A stretch of DNA of 64,000 bases from Adiantum capillus-veneris (taxonomy: Eukaryota > Streptophyta > Polypodiopsida > Polypodiales > Pteridaceae), in assembly GCA_014529385.2 (NCBI GenBank), contig CM043945.1:91091112-91155111 (forward strand), in the 5' to 3' direction. The notes below the pieces were generated by a model. That model was not told where the DNA came from. It did no database searches and was given only the letters and a program-made list of their open reading frames with translations. Positions 11,702 to 22,475 of the stretch are shown here, piece after piece. A program made the translations under genes and the position numbers. Numbering within the stretch: the first letter of the stretch is position 1; each line of letters opens with the position of its first letter.

Positions 11702-12279
11702 TTTAAAAACTTAAACAATGGTTATACATTATACAATCATTTCTTTGCAATAAACCTTGATACAATGTTCCGATTGCTACATGACAAGCTAAAAATTTCT
11801 ACTAGTCCTAGCTTCTCTCTATTGAAAAAGATTCAAGATATAAATTCCAATTCTCTGCATCATCTAGAAGAGAAACAAAATCATATTTTGGAACAAAATA
11901 CTCGCACTTTATATCTTTGAATAAAATCTTGTTACAATCAAAGAACTAGATCTTCACATAATCCAAAGGACAAATGCTTCAATAACCATTTATACTCGAT
12001 GTTTACTATCTAAGCAAATAATTGGCATTTACAACAAATGTTGAATATATGTTTAATCTAGTTAGTTGCAATACAAAGATAATTATTTCAAACGTTTACA
12101 CCATCAATTCACAATAGAAGAACTTACACCCAACAAAAAATTATCATACATCAATTGTTCAAACTCTCATTTTGGAATTTTGAGGACTAAATACTTTTTA
12201 GTTTTTTCTAGCTTATTTAATTCTCAATAGAATATTAAACCTTAATCACAAGATAAGAAATATATGTCCCTAATGTATA
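11702..12279. other. AT-rich intergenic DNA
   Basis: AT-rich sequence with one 106-codon open frame that has no recognisable motif. I see no supported gene. Confidence 0.5.
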
Positions 12280-12930
12280 TGGACACAAGATATAAGGCCA
12301 ACAAAAAATGTTCTTGAAACACTTAAAGAGTCTTTAGGTGACCTAGAATAACCAACCTATGGTCTAAAGGCCATAGGGTGTCATGTGATGTTTTATAAGA
12401 TGTGTCCATAAGAGCTAGGTGATTTGCATCCATGGGGTGATTTAAGTGCCCCTGTGGAGATTCTATGTCACCACCCTATGGCCCTAAGGCCTTAGGGTAT
12501 CCCAAATGCTCTTGGATAACTTATGTTTCCTTCTAGAATAGCCCAAATACTCATGTGCCCGTTTAGAGACTTTATGTAATCTCTCTATATACATAAGATT
12601 GTAGGATAGCTGTGTTGACACCCTATGGCCTTAAGGCTGTAGACTAGCCCAAATGATTATGTGACCTTTTAAAGACTCTATGTAATCACCCTATATCCGT
12701 AAGATTGTAGGGTAGCCAAATGCTTTGGGGGATTCTATGTTGACACCCTATGGGCCTAAGGCTATAGAGTAACCCAGATGCTTATGTGCCCTTTTAGAGA
12801 CTCGGTGTAATCACCCTACATCTGTAAGATTGTTGGGTATCCCATTTTCTTTTGGGGGATTCTATGGCCCTAGGGCCATAGGGTGTCATGTCTACAAAGA
12901 ACTCTATGATCCTCAAGTCATAGTGTATTC
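12280..12930. repeat. Palindromic-core array C with 121-bp units
   Basis: The CCCTATGGCC core reappears here with a different spacer. A composite unit holding 'gactctatgtaatcaccc', 'gtaagattgtagggtag' and a 'ttctatgttgacacc' piece repeats about three times at a spacing close to 121 bp (landmarks near 12552, 12676 and 12797). It is a distinct subfamily from arrays A and B. Confidence 0.8.
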
Positions 12931-13235
12931 TTCCCAAACCTCATATGATCAATTAAATTTAAAGTATTACATAATATATATCTTATGACCATATATAAAT
13001 GTAGACTTCTATTTACCAAAACATGTCCATATAATATCATACACTTAAGTATAATTCATTTATTGTGAAAAAACTCAAACTCACAAGTTCACATTTTTTC
13101 AAAGAAAATAAATTGAGAACAATAACCAGCCAAACATCAATGTTTTTAACATCATGGGCAGATTTGAGATGGGACAAATAAAATAAAATGACAACAATAA
13201 TAATCTAAATATCAGTAATGTAATATCATGGGTGG
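12931..13235. other. AT-rich 3' flank of the ParB-like gene
   Basis: No gene or repeat is recognised in these 300 bp. Confidence 0.5.
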
Positions 13236-13240
13236 CTAGC

Positions 13241-15778
13241 TTAACCTGTTTCCTGTAGACTTTCTAGAATGGCCTTAGCACTTGCATCCAATGGTTCTTC
13301 AATTTCTTCTTTCTCTGAATCCTTGGCATTGACTTTCTCTGTGTTATCCACACCTGCCCACCTTCTAAGATCAAGGTCTTCTTCCACTATGGAATGGCAA
13401 AGATATTCCAATTGCATCATTTGATCACTACTACATGCATCTGATATCACCTTTCTCTGTTGTTGTAGTGCCTCTTTAGTCCCATAGCCTAATGAGAAGA
13501 TGTCTATCACTTGATCATCTTCTTTGAGACAGATGCATTTGATTGCATGACGTAAAAAAAAGGATTTGGCCGTGGTCATAGCATCATACTCGTCGTCATT
13601 GATGCAGAGAGTATGCATTGGCTCCAACAATGACTCTTTAACGCTAGAGTAGTTGGTGTACTGCTCTCCTTGACTGAAAAATGCCCAAACTCCAAAAACT
13701 ACTTCGCGAAGAGCACATGTTTGGATGGTCTCTGATCCCATTAAGGAGCTCAAAGGTAGAACGTGCATTTCATACCATTTAGCTTTTTTAGAAATTGCCT
13801 TCTCTAGGGAAGCAGCATGCTGATACTTGACTAAGCCGGCAATTAAAAACTCTGATGGTTGATGTGCTACCCCACATACTCCATCAATTACTTTACCAAA
13901 TTGGACAACACTCCAACCACTAGATGTAAGACTTTTGTGTGTTGTGTCTATGATGCAAACGCCATTGCGTACGACTCGTGAAGAGAGATTTGTAAATTTC
14001 ATCTGTAATGTTATAATGAGACTTACATTTATCCCATGAAGTAATTGCTATTGCTGATGGATCTATCTCTTTAAATGCCATCAACATTTGAGGCTCAAAA
14101 ACCTTGGTCTTCTTTAAGACCGTTGCACGTGCAGTGAGGTCGAGCATGCCCGCTTGTTGACGTGGTTGCTTCACTAAGCAAATCTTCTCATCTGCCAGCT
14201 CTTGTTGTAGTAGCTTGACATCATTATCTTCTAAACCAGCTAGGCATCTAAAGGTTGTTATGCTTGGTTGTCTCCTATGAGCAGTTGATGTCTGATGCTT
14301 CTCCAAGATGTGTATCCACTGATCATAGATTTCATCATCGTACATGACCATGTGTGCTTCTTTGTTGGCAAATGATTTATGGTTGAACACGATGTTCACC
14401 ACATTTACAAAGGCCTTCAAAATAAAGAAAAGAAAATTAACTTTATTTCAAGACATATTTGTAATAGAAACAAGCATAGGGAAGTGGAACTTACATCCCA
14501 ACCTGCTCGACTTGGATGACCGACAGGAACACCTGCCTTGGGTTTTTGTTGGTTTAGAATATGCAAGCCATTGACTACGGCCATGCTTCAAGACCTCCAC
14601 ATAAGGCTGGTGTTTCATTGCTGTTATTCTCTCCATGTTCTCCATTCTGGAAATTCGAACAGCAACCTCTTTCGGAGCGTCTACCACTATCCTTGCAGTT
14701 CTAAACTTGTAGAACTCTTTTCTCAAAGCATACTTAGTGCTGTTGTTACGCAAAAAATCTCTAGCCGCTATGATGGAATGCTGACCAGCTAGAATCCAGT
14801 AGTGGTATGTTGATAGCTTGTCTCCATGCACTTCAATTGTTTGTAAAGGAATTTTTGTAATTGGGTTATACGGCATCAAGTATGCTGCATTGGAGACTGG
14901 CCTAGAGTGCCCTGCAAATTGCTTCAAGAGATATTTCACATATACATCTGACAATGGTCTGTATCTATAGCCTTCTGGTGCAAGGTTGCATTGCTCAACC
15001 GGGATCAATTGGGTAAATTGTACACCAAATTTAAAATAGTGGTCAATTCCGACGTATCCATCTAGCCCACTCTTAGAAGTTTTGGCAACTTCTTTATCAA
15101 GATCTTTTTCTTTGGGCTGTATAATAGAGTCCAACACAGCTAAGGATGCTGAGTCCACAACCACTTCCACTGAGGGGGTTCCAACTGTTAGGGTTGCAAG
15201 TCCACTAGAATCTCTTGCTTCTTGAGTCTGTAAGGGTATAACTGAAAGATTTTCTTCGGCCACATTTCCACTATTTTCCCAAGTGATGGAGTCTGACTCT
15301 CCTTGAGTGTCTTAGATTGATTTGCTGTACCTGTGTCTTCATTATTTCGCTTCTTATTCTTCTTTGTTCTGCTCAATTTACCTAAATATTGATTAACTTT
15401 CTTAAATCCCTCAATATATAAGTCTATAAAGTTCTCACTTGGAGTGTCGTCTTGAAGCTCCACCCACCCTGCTTTTGTCATTGTCACTCCTTCATAATCA
15501 ACCTTCACCAATTTTTTAGCAAAGGCCACAGGCTCCAACAAGTAGGAGTTACCATTGAGTAGTTTTACTCCAAGGCATGGAGACATTTCAAGATCTGAAC
15601 AATCTTTCTTTATCTCCTTGACAATACCACAATCCTTGAAGGGCAATTGCTCTTTATCTTGAAAGAACAAGTGGACTTTCTCATCACTTCCACCATTTGG
15701 TAAGTGAAAATCTAGATACCAAGAACTTGGTGTTGAGCCTGTTGCATCAACTGAGTTTGACTTTCTCTTCTGAGTCAT
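13241..15778 (-). CDS. Multi-segment gene with a ParB-like domain
   Basis: Four consecutive minus-strand open segments (15778-15262, 15263-14448, 14420-13920, 14002-13241) read as one protein of about 800 residues. I prefer the start at 15778 (MTQKRKSNSVDA), where the lysine-rich protein begins. The second segment resembles the N-terminal domain of ParB/Srx-type proteins: LIPVEQ at residues 86-91, WILAGQHSIIAAR at 156-168 in the place of the AGERR-type box, RIVVDAPKEVAVRIS at 191-205, and MENMERI at 207-213 in the place of the ENLQR-type box. A GTAAGT donor near 14494 and a TTGAAG acceptor near 14415 suggest an 80-bp intron. The segment joins at about 15262 and 13985 change frame and are unresolved. 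The C-terminus is acidic. Function in a plant nucleus is unknown; the fold call is by motif only. Confidence 0.6.
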
Positions 15779-15834
15779 TTTCTGTAAAAATAATGACATA
15801 TATTTAGAGAAGATGGATATTATTACATCCATAT

Positions 15835-18800
15835 GGACCTAGGGCCATAGAGTCACCTCTATGTTAAACCATGTGGTCCTAAGTCCAAAGGGTGCCAACA
15901 AAATGGTTCTACAAGTGTACCTAGGCCACTCTATGGTAGTGTGATCACATGTTCCCTTATGACATTAGAGGACCCTCAAAGAAGTATCCCTTGAATGGCC
16001 TAAATACCCCTTTAGAGCCTCTACACCAACACCATATGGCAATTTGTGGCCTGAAGGCCATATGGTCCCCTGCATGCTAGTAAGAACCTCTCTATGCTCT
16101 ACATTGGCATCCTATGGCCCCAAGGCCACAAGATGGCCACAATGTTTTAAAGAAACACTTCATGAGGGTTTTCTGGTAACCTATGACCCCAGGGCCATAT
16201 GGTGCTCTCCATGCAATTAAAAACCACTATTTTCTCTATATTGAGGAGACCTTGTGAGATGAAGTCCATAGGGTCCCCTCTATGCTAGTAAGAACCTCTG
16301 TTTACTCTATAATGGCACCCTATGGCCTGAAGGTCATAGGGTTCCCTCTATGCTACTAAGAATATCCTTGTGCTCTATGCTCTATTGTCTATGCTCTATT
16401 GTCTATGCTCTATGATCTATATTGACTTCCTATGGTCCCAAGACCACAAGGTGCCCTCATCGTTTCCAAAAACACCTCATTGTTTTGCTATGGCCCTAGG
16501 GCCATAGCTCTCTATGCCGATATAAAGCACCATGCTCTATATTAGCTCCCTAAGTCCTGAAGGCCATAGGGTTGGCCTCAAGGGCCCCAAGGGTGCTCTG
16601 TATGCCAATGAAAAATACTATTCGCTCTATATTGAGAAGACCTTGTGGGATGAAGGCCATAGGAACCCTTCTATGATGCATTTTTGACAACCAATCCCCC
16701 TAGGTCAGGATGTTCTATATGCTAGTAAAAACACTAATTGCTCTATATTGGCACCATGTGACTTGAAAGCCATATGGTCCCCTATATTCTAGTAAGAGCC
16801 TCTCCATGCTCTATATTGGCACCCTTTGGCCTGAAGGCCATAGGGTCCGATCTTTGCTAGTAAGAACCGATCTATGCTCTATATTGGCACCCTATGGCTT
16901 CAGGCCATAGGGTCCCCTGTATGCTAGTAAGAACCTCTCTATGCTATACACATCCGATGACCCGAAGGCCACAAGTTGCCCTCTATATTTTGAAGAAACC
17001 CTTCAGGAGGGTTTTTTGGCAACCTATGGACCCAGGGCCATAGGGTGCTCTCTATGCCATTGAACAACCCTCATTGTTTTGGTACCCTATGGCCCCAGGT
17101 ATAAAGCCCTATTTGGTCTCTCTATGCTAGTAAGAACTGATCTTTGTTCTATATTGGCACCCTTTGGCCTGATGACCATAGGGTCCGCTCTATGCCATAG
17201 GGTCCCCTGTATGTTAGTAAGAACCTCTCTATGCTCTACACATACTATGACCCCAAGGGCACAAGGTGCCCTCTATGTTTTGAAGAAACCCTTCATGATG
17301 GTTTTTTGGCAACCTATGGACCCAGGTCCATAGGGTACTGTCTATGGTAGTAAAAACACTATTTGATCTATATCCCGGAGACTTTGTGGGCTGAAGGCCA
17401 TAGGTTCCCCTCTATGCTAGTGAGAACCTCTGTTTTCTCTATGTTGACACCCTGTGGCCTGAAGGCCATAGGATTCCTTGTATGCTAGTAGAGGCTCTCT
17501 ATGCTCTATGCTCTATGCTCTATATTGACATCCTATGGCCCCATGTATAAAGCACTATTTGGTCTCTCTATGTTAGTAAGAACCGATCTATGCTCTATAT
17601 TGGCACCCTATGGCCTGAAGGCCATAGGGTCCCCCCTATGCTAGTAAGTAACTCTCTATGTTCTACACATCCTATATGTTTTGAAGAAATCCTTCATGAG
17701 GGTTTTTTGGCAACCTATGGATCCAGGGCCATAGGATTCTCTCTATGCCATTGAGGAGACCTTGTGGGCTGAAGGCCATAGGGTCCCCTCTATGCTAGTA
17801 AGAACCTCTGTTTTCTCTACGTTGACACCCTGTGGCCTGAAGGCCATAGGGTTCCCTCTATGATAGTAAGAATCTCTCTATGCTCTATGCTCTATATTGA
17901 CATCCTATGGCCCCAAGGCCACAAGGTGCCCTCATAGTTTTGTAAAAACCCTCATTGTTTTGGCACATTATGCTCCCAAGTATAAAGCACTATTTGGTCT
18001 CTCTATGCTAGCAAAAACCGATCTATGCTCTATATTGGGACCCTATGGCATTCAGGCCATAGGGTTCTATGTATGCTAGTAAGAACCTCTCTATGCTCTA
18101 CACATCTTATGACCCTAAGGGCACAAGGTGCCTTGTATGTTTTAAAGAGACCCTTCATGAGGTTTTTTTTGGCAACCTATGGACCCAAGGCCATAGGGTG
18201 CTCTATATGCCAGTAAAAAACACTATTGCTCTATATTGATGAGACCTTGTGGGATGAAGGCCATAGGGTCCCCTCTATGCTAGAACCTCTGTTTTCTCTA
18301 TATTGAGACCCTGTGGCTTGAAGGCCATAGGGTTCCCTCTATGGTAGTAAGAATCTCTCTATGCTCTATGCTCTATGCTCTAAATTGACATCCTATGGCC
18401 CCAAGGCCACGAGGTGCCCTCATTGTTTTGAAAAAACCCTCATTGTTTTGACACCTTAAGGCCCCATGTATAAAGCACTATTTGGTCTCTCTATGCTAGT
18501 AAGAACCGATCTATGCTCCATATTGGGAGCCTGTGGCCTTCAAGCCATAGAGTCCCCTGTATTCTTGTAAGAACCTCTCTATGCTCTACACATCTTGAAG
18601 AAACCATTCATGGCAGTTCTTTGGCAACCTATGGACCCAGGTCCATAGGGTGCTCTCTATGCCAGAAAAAAACACTATTTTCTCTATATTGAGGAGACCT
18701 TGTGGGCTGAAGGCCATAGGGTCCCCTCTATAAGAATCTCTGTTATTTCTATATTGACACCGTGTGGCCTGAAGGCCATAGGGTTCCCTCTATGGTAGTA

Positions 18801-19320
18801 AGAAGCTCTCTATGCTCTTTGCTCTATGCTCTATGCTCTAAATTGACATCCTATGGCCCTAAGCACTATTTGGTCTCTCTATGCTAGTAAGAACCGATCT
18901 ATGCTCCATATTGGGAGCCTGTGGTCTTCAAGCCATAGAGTCCCCTGTATTCTAGTAAGAACCTCTCTATGCTCTACACATCTTATGACCCTAAGGACAC
19001 AAGGTGCCCTGTATGTTTTAAAGAAACCATTCATGACAGTTTTTTGGCAACCTATGGACCCAGGTCCATAGGGTGCTCTCTATGCCAGTAAAAACACTAT
19101 TTGCTCTATATTGAGGAGACCTTGTGGATTGAAGGCCATAGGGTCCCTTCTATGCTAGTAAGAACCTCTGTTATCTCTATATTGACACCTTGTGGCCTGA
19201 AGGCCATAGGGTTCCCTCTATGGTATTAAGAAGCTCTCTATGCTCTTTGCTCTATGCTCTACATAGAGATCCTATGGCCCGAAGGCCACAAGGTACCCTC
19301 ATTGTTTCAGATGGAAAGTA
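15835..19320. repeat. Palindromic-core array D with higher-order structure
   Basis: About 3.5 kb of units with a CCTATGG-CCTGAAGG-CCATAGGGT core and the spacer 'cccctctatgctagtaagaacctct' plus 'ctatgctctatattggcac'. Several unit types alternate in a fixed order: one with 'ctctacacatcttatgaccc', one with 'cttcatgagggttttttggcaacc', one with 'ttgaggagaccttgtgg', and one with 'gtataaagcactatttggtc'. The 'ctctacacat' landmark recurs near 16940, 17240, 17660, 18095, 18580 and 18970, so a higher-order unit of about 300-480 bp has been amplified. It starts at the 5' end of the ParB-like gene. Confidence 0.9.
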
Positions 19321-20640
19321 AGGCACCTTGTGACCCTAGGGAACATAGGGAATCCTATGGCCCTTGATATTGTAGATTGTCACCCTATGGCCCTTGGACC
19401 ATAAGGTCTTTAGATGGGACAGAGGGCATCCAAGGGCCCGAGGGTGGCCTACGTACATAGGGTACACCATGGTGCATATTAACGGGCACCATGGCAGCTC
19501 CATGCACCTAGGGCTCTAGGGCCATAGGATCTCCAAAAGGAACATAGGGAATCATATGGCCCTTGCGATTGTACATTGTCACCCTATGACACTTGGTCCA
19601 TAGGGTCTTCAGATGGAACGTAGGGCACCTTGTGACCCTAGGGAACATAGGGAATCCTATGGCCCTTCAGATTGTAGGTTGTCACCTTATGGCCCTTGGG
19701 CCACAAGGTCTCTAGATGGGATGTAGGGCACCCTGTGATCCTATCGATATAGGGCCATAGGATCTCCAAAAAAAACATATGGAACACTACGGCCCTTGAG
19801 ATTGTACAAATACACCCTATGGCCCTTGGGCCACAAGGTCTCAAGATGGACCATAGGGCACCTTTTGATACTATGGCCATAGGTTCCTTATGTTCCTTTT
19901 GGAGATTTTATAACTCTAGGGCCATAGGATCTTCAGAAGGAACATAGGGAACCATATGGCCCTTGAGATTGTACATTGCCATCCTATGGCCCTTGGGCCA
20001 CAGTGTCTCTTGATGGGACATAGGGGACCCTGTGATCCTATGTCCTTAGGGCCCTATGTTCCTTTTGGAGATCCTATGGCCCGAGGACCATAGGATCTCC
20101 AAAAGGAACATAGGGAACCCTGTGATCCTATGTCCGTAGGGCCATATGTTCATTTTGGAGATCCTATGGCTCGAGGACCATAGGATCTCCAAAAGGAACA
20201 TAGGGAACCCTATGGCCCTTGAGATTGTATATTCCCACACTATGGCCCTTGGGACACAAGGTCTCCAATAGGTCACCCTTTGATCCTATGGCCCTAGGTT
20301 CTTTATGTTGCTTTTGGAGATTCTATGGCCCTAGTGCCACCCTATCTCCAAAAGGAACATAGGGAACCCTATGGCCCTTGAGATTGTACATTGCCACCCT
20401 AAGGCCCTTGGGCCACAAGGTCTCTAGATCCGACATAGAGCACCATGTGATCCTATGGCCATAGTGCCATATATATGTTTTGGAGATCCTATGGCCCTAT
20501 GGCCATAGGATCTTCAATAGGAACATAGGGAACCCTATGACCCTTGAGATTGTACATTGGCACCCTATGGCCAGATGGGACATTGGTCACCCTATAGTTC
20601 GATGTGAGACCACCCTATGGCCTTATGGTCATAGGGTGCC
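19321..20640. repeat. Palindromic-core array E (long unit)
   Basis: A different unit of roughly 150-160 bp in which 'ggaacatagggaaccctatg', 'gcccttgagattgtacattg', 'cccttgggccacaaggtctc' and 'tgttccttttggagatccta' follow in order and each junction is a CCTATGGCC/GGCCATAGG palindrome. About eight units are visible. Array D changes abruptly into this one near 19320. Confidence 0.88.
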
Positions 20641-21010
20641 TTAGGGCCATATGTTACTCTTTAGTATGAGGTGAAACTCTATGTAGCCACACCCTGTCTT
20701 CCCTTCTAAAGATTCAATGTCTAGTTTTATTTTAGTGACTACAAATGAATTTAAAGAAACTATATTACACCATATCTTACAAGCACATATAGTGTACACT
20801 TTCTTTCCCACCTTCTTGCCTCTTTTTTTTCCCATCCTCCTTCAAAATTGAACCCTAATCCCTAATCCATCCTCATACAACAGCGTGCTCTACTCGTCCT
20901 CTTACAACGTGTGCCCAACTCCCCACAACCCAATTACAGGTATTCATAGTTTCAGCATTTTTTGTAGTTATTGTCTTTTGCATTTGCAGGTTTATAATTT
21001 TTTGTTGTAA
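20641..21010. other. Transition sequence, no gene
   Basis: Low-complexity AT-rich sequence between array E and the tandem repeats at 21.0 kb, with no supported gene. Confidence 0.5.
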
Positions 21011-21014
21011 TTAG

Positions 21015-21258
21015 AGATTTTTGCAGCTAGAGTTTTACAATTTTACAGTTTAGGACACTTATGAGGAGTTTTCTGTTTTACAGATTTAGATCCCTAATAA
21101 GAGTTTTTCGTTTTACAAATTTAGGTCCCTAATTAGTGTCTTCTGTTTTATATTTTTAGGTCTCTAATTAGAGTATTCTGTATTACAGTTTTAGATCTCT
21201 AATTAGAGATTTTTCTGTTTTATAGTTCTACAGTCTATAGTTTTACAGTTTTAGAGAT
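21015..21258. repeat. Degenerate tandem repeat, about 60 bp unit
   Basis: Four to five copies of a unit reading close to 'ctgttttacagttttaggtc' and 'cctaattagagttt' lie immediately left of the left direct repeat of the Penelope-like element. Confidence 0.75.
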
Positions 21259-21259
21259 G

Positions 21260-22140
21260 TAATTAATGATTTTTGTTTATTGGTCTAGAGAGAGATGATT
21301 CACAACTTAGCTAAAACGTAATTAGATTAAGAACAATTAAAACCGAATTTAGCAAAAAGATTAGGGTTTCTACATGTTACCTCTGAGTAAAGCTGTGTTT
21401 GATGAAAACCGGCTGCAGCAGTAGCAAGCAGTAACTTAGGTGTGTTGAGGACGCGACGATGATGGTAACAGATCTGTGTTTGGGAGGTCGCGACAGCAGT
21501 CCTTCTGTTGAAGGTTGTGGTGATGGCTTCGCATAGATTTGTGTGCGCGTCGCAACGATGGCGTAAAATTGTATGCGTAGGGAGAGAGGGAGAGAGAGAC
21601 AGAGAATGACAAGCTCTGTGCAGGTTTCTGTGTAGGTTTCGAGCAAGAAACGAAAGAGAGAGAGAGAGAGAAAGAGAGCGACAGAGCGGAAAAAATTGTG
21701 GTAGAGAGCAAAAGAGAGAGATAAGGTTAGTTAGGTTAGGTTAGAAATTCAAAATTCGAATTTTGAATGTAGGGGTTGTTCTCACGGGTTTGCAGTCGAG
21801 ATTACTAGAGTTCTAAGCTTTGTGCGAAATTGAGACATAGCTCGTCGGCTCCGAAATTGAAAGAGCTTTAAAAAAAAATTAAAAAAATTTGTATCACAAT
21901 GGAATCATAGCGAGCGAATCTTGCAAATTGTTTTGAGATAAGCTGTGGGGGGTAGGGTGGTACAACAACAATTTAAAATGAAATCGTATCACCCTGATCT
22001 TGCGAAAGAGGATAGAGATAAAGGAGATGGGGGGTGGGGTGGTAGAGCAAACAGTTTCACACCAAACGCATTTCGCTTTCATTAGCTCATTAGTGGTGTA
22101 AACAAAAGGGAGTATATGGAGGGGGTATAAATAGTGAAGT
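21260..22140 (-). repeat. Direct repeat, left copy, flanking the Penelope-like element
   Basis: About 880 bp that align in the same orientation with 24748-25590 at high identity (over 90 percent by eye, with small indels). Both start at 'taattaatgatttttgttta' and end near a 'gggggtataaata' string (left copy near 22124, right copy near 25577). In the minus-strand orientation of the reverse transcriptase it is the downstream copy. Such repeats fit the pseudo-LTRs that partial tandem copies of Penelope-like elements leave, but they could also be a segmental duplication into which the element inserted. Confidence 0.8.
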
Positions 22141-22285
22141 GTGGTGTGGCTCAAAAAACTGTAGTGGTACCGATAGGGAAGTGTGGTGTGGCTCCAAAAA
22201 ACTATAGTGGTACCATATTTTGAAGAGGGAGAGGCTATCTTAAAGACAGGTGATGGCTCATCTTAAGTGGGTACTTGCAAAAAAA

Positions 22286-22309
22286 GGGGGGGGGGGGGGG
22301 GGGGGGGGG
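22286..22309. repeat. Poly-G tract (24 bp)
   Basis: A pure G run preceded by seven A, about 35 bp downstream (minus strand) of the end of the Penelope-like ORF. On the element's coding strand it is poly-C. Confidence 0.95.
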
Positions 22310-22340
22310 TGAAATGGACTAGTCAACAAATGTACTTGAC

Positions 22341-22444
22341 TTAGCCTAGGGAATGGGTGGAGTTTAGAGGGGTTGCATATATACATGAGGCCGAAGTTAG
22401 CTGAGGTGAGGTTTGGTCGAATAAGGGCGGAATTTTATGGGGGG

Positions 22445-22475
<31 letters not shown>

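Noticed and set aside
11600-11920. A plus-strand gene of 106 codons.
   Set aside because: Its first part is antisense to the duplicated HAD-like exon fragment, so the frame is a by-product.
13990-14020. A 24-bp GTAAGT...TTACAG intron in the ParB-like gene.
   Set aside because: It is too short to be spliced and does not fix the frame change.
13241-15778. Bacterial contamination as the source of the ParB-like gene.
   Set aside because: The sequence has intron-like junctions, AT-rich plant-like flanks and eukaryotic satellite arrays on both sides.
5200-20640. CRISPR-like arrays because short repeats alternate with variable spacers.
   Set aside because: The repeats are degenerate, periods vary, spacers are themselves repeated, and the genome is eukaryotic with no cas genes.
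21725-21745. Telomere-like 'ttaggttaggttag' strings, also near 25200.
   Set aside because: They are short, not TTTAGGG, and lie at the same place in both direct repeats, so they belong to the repeat.
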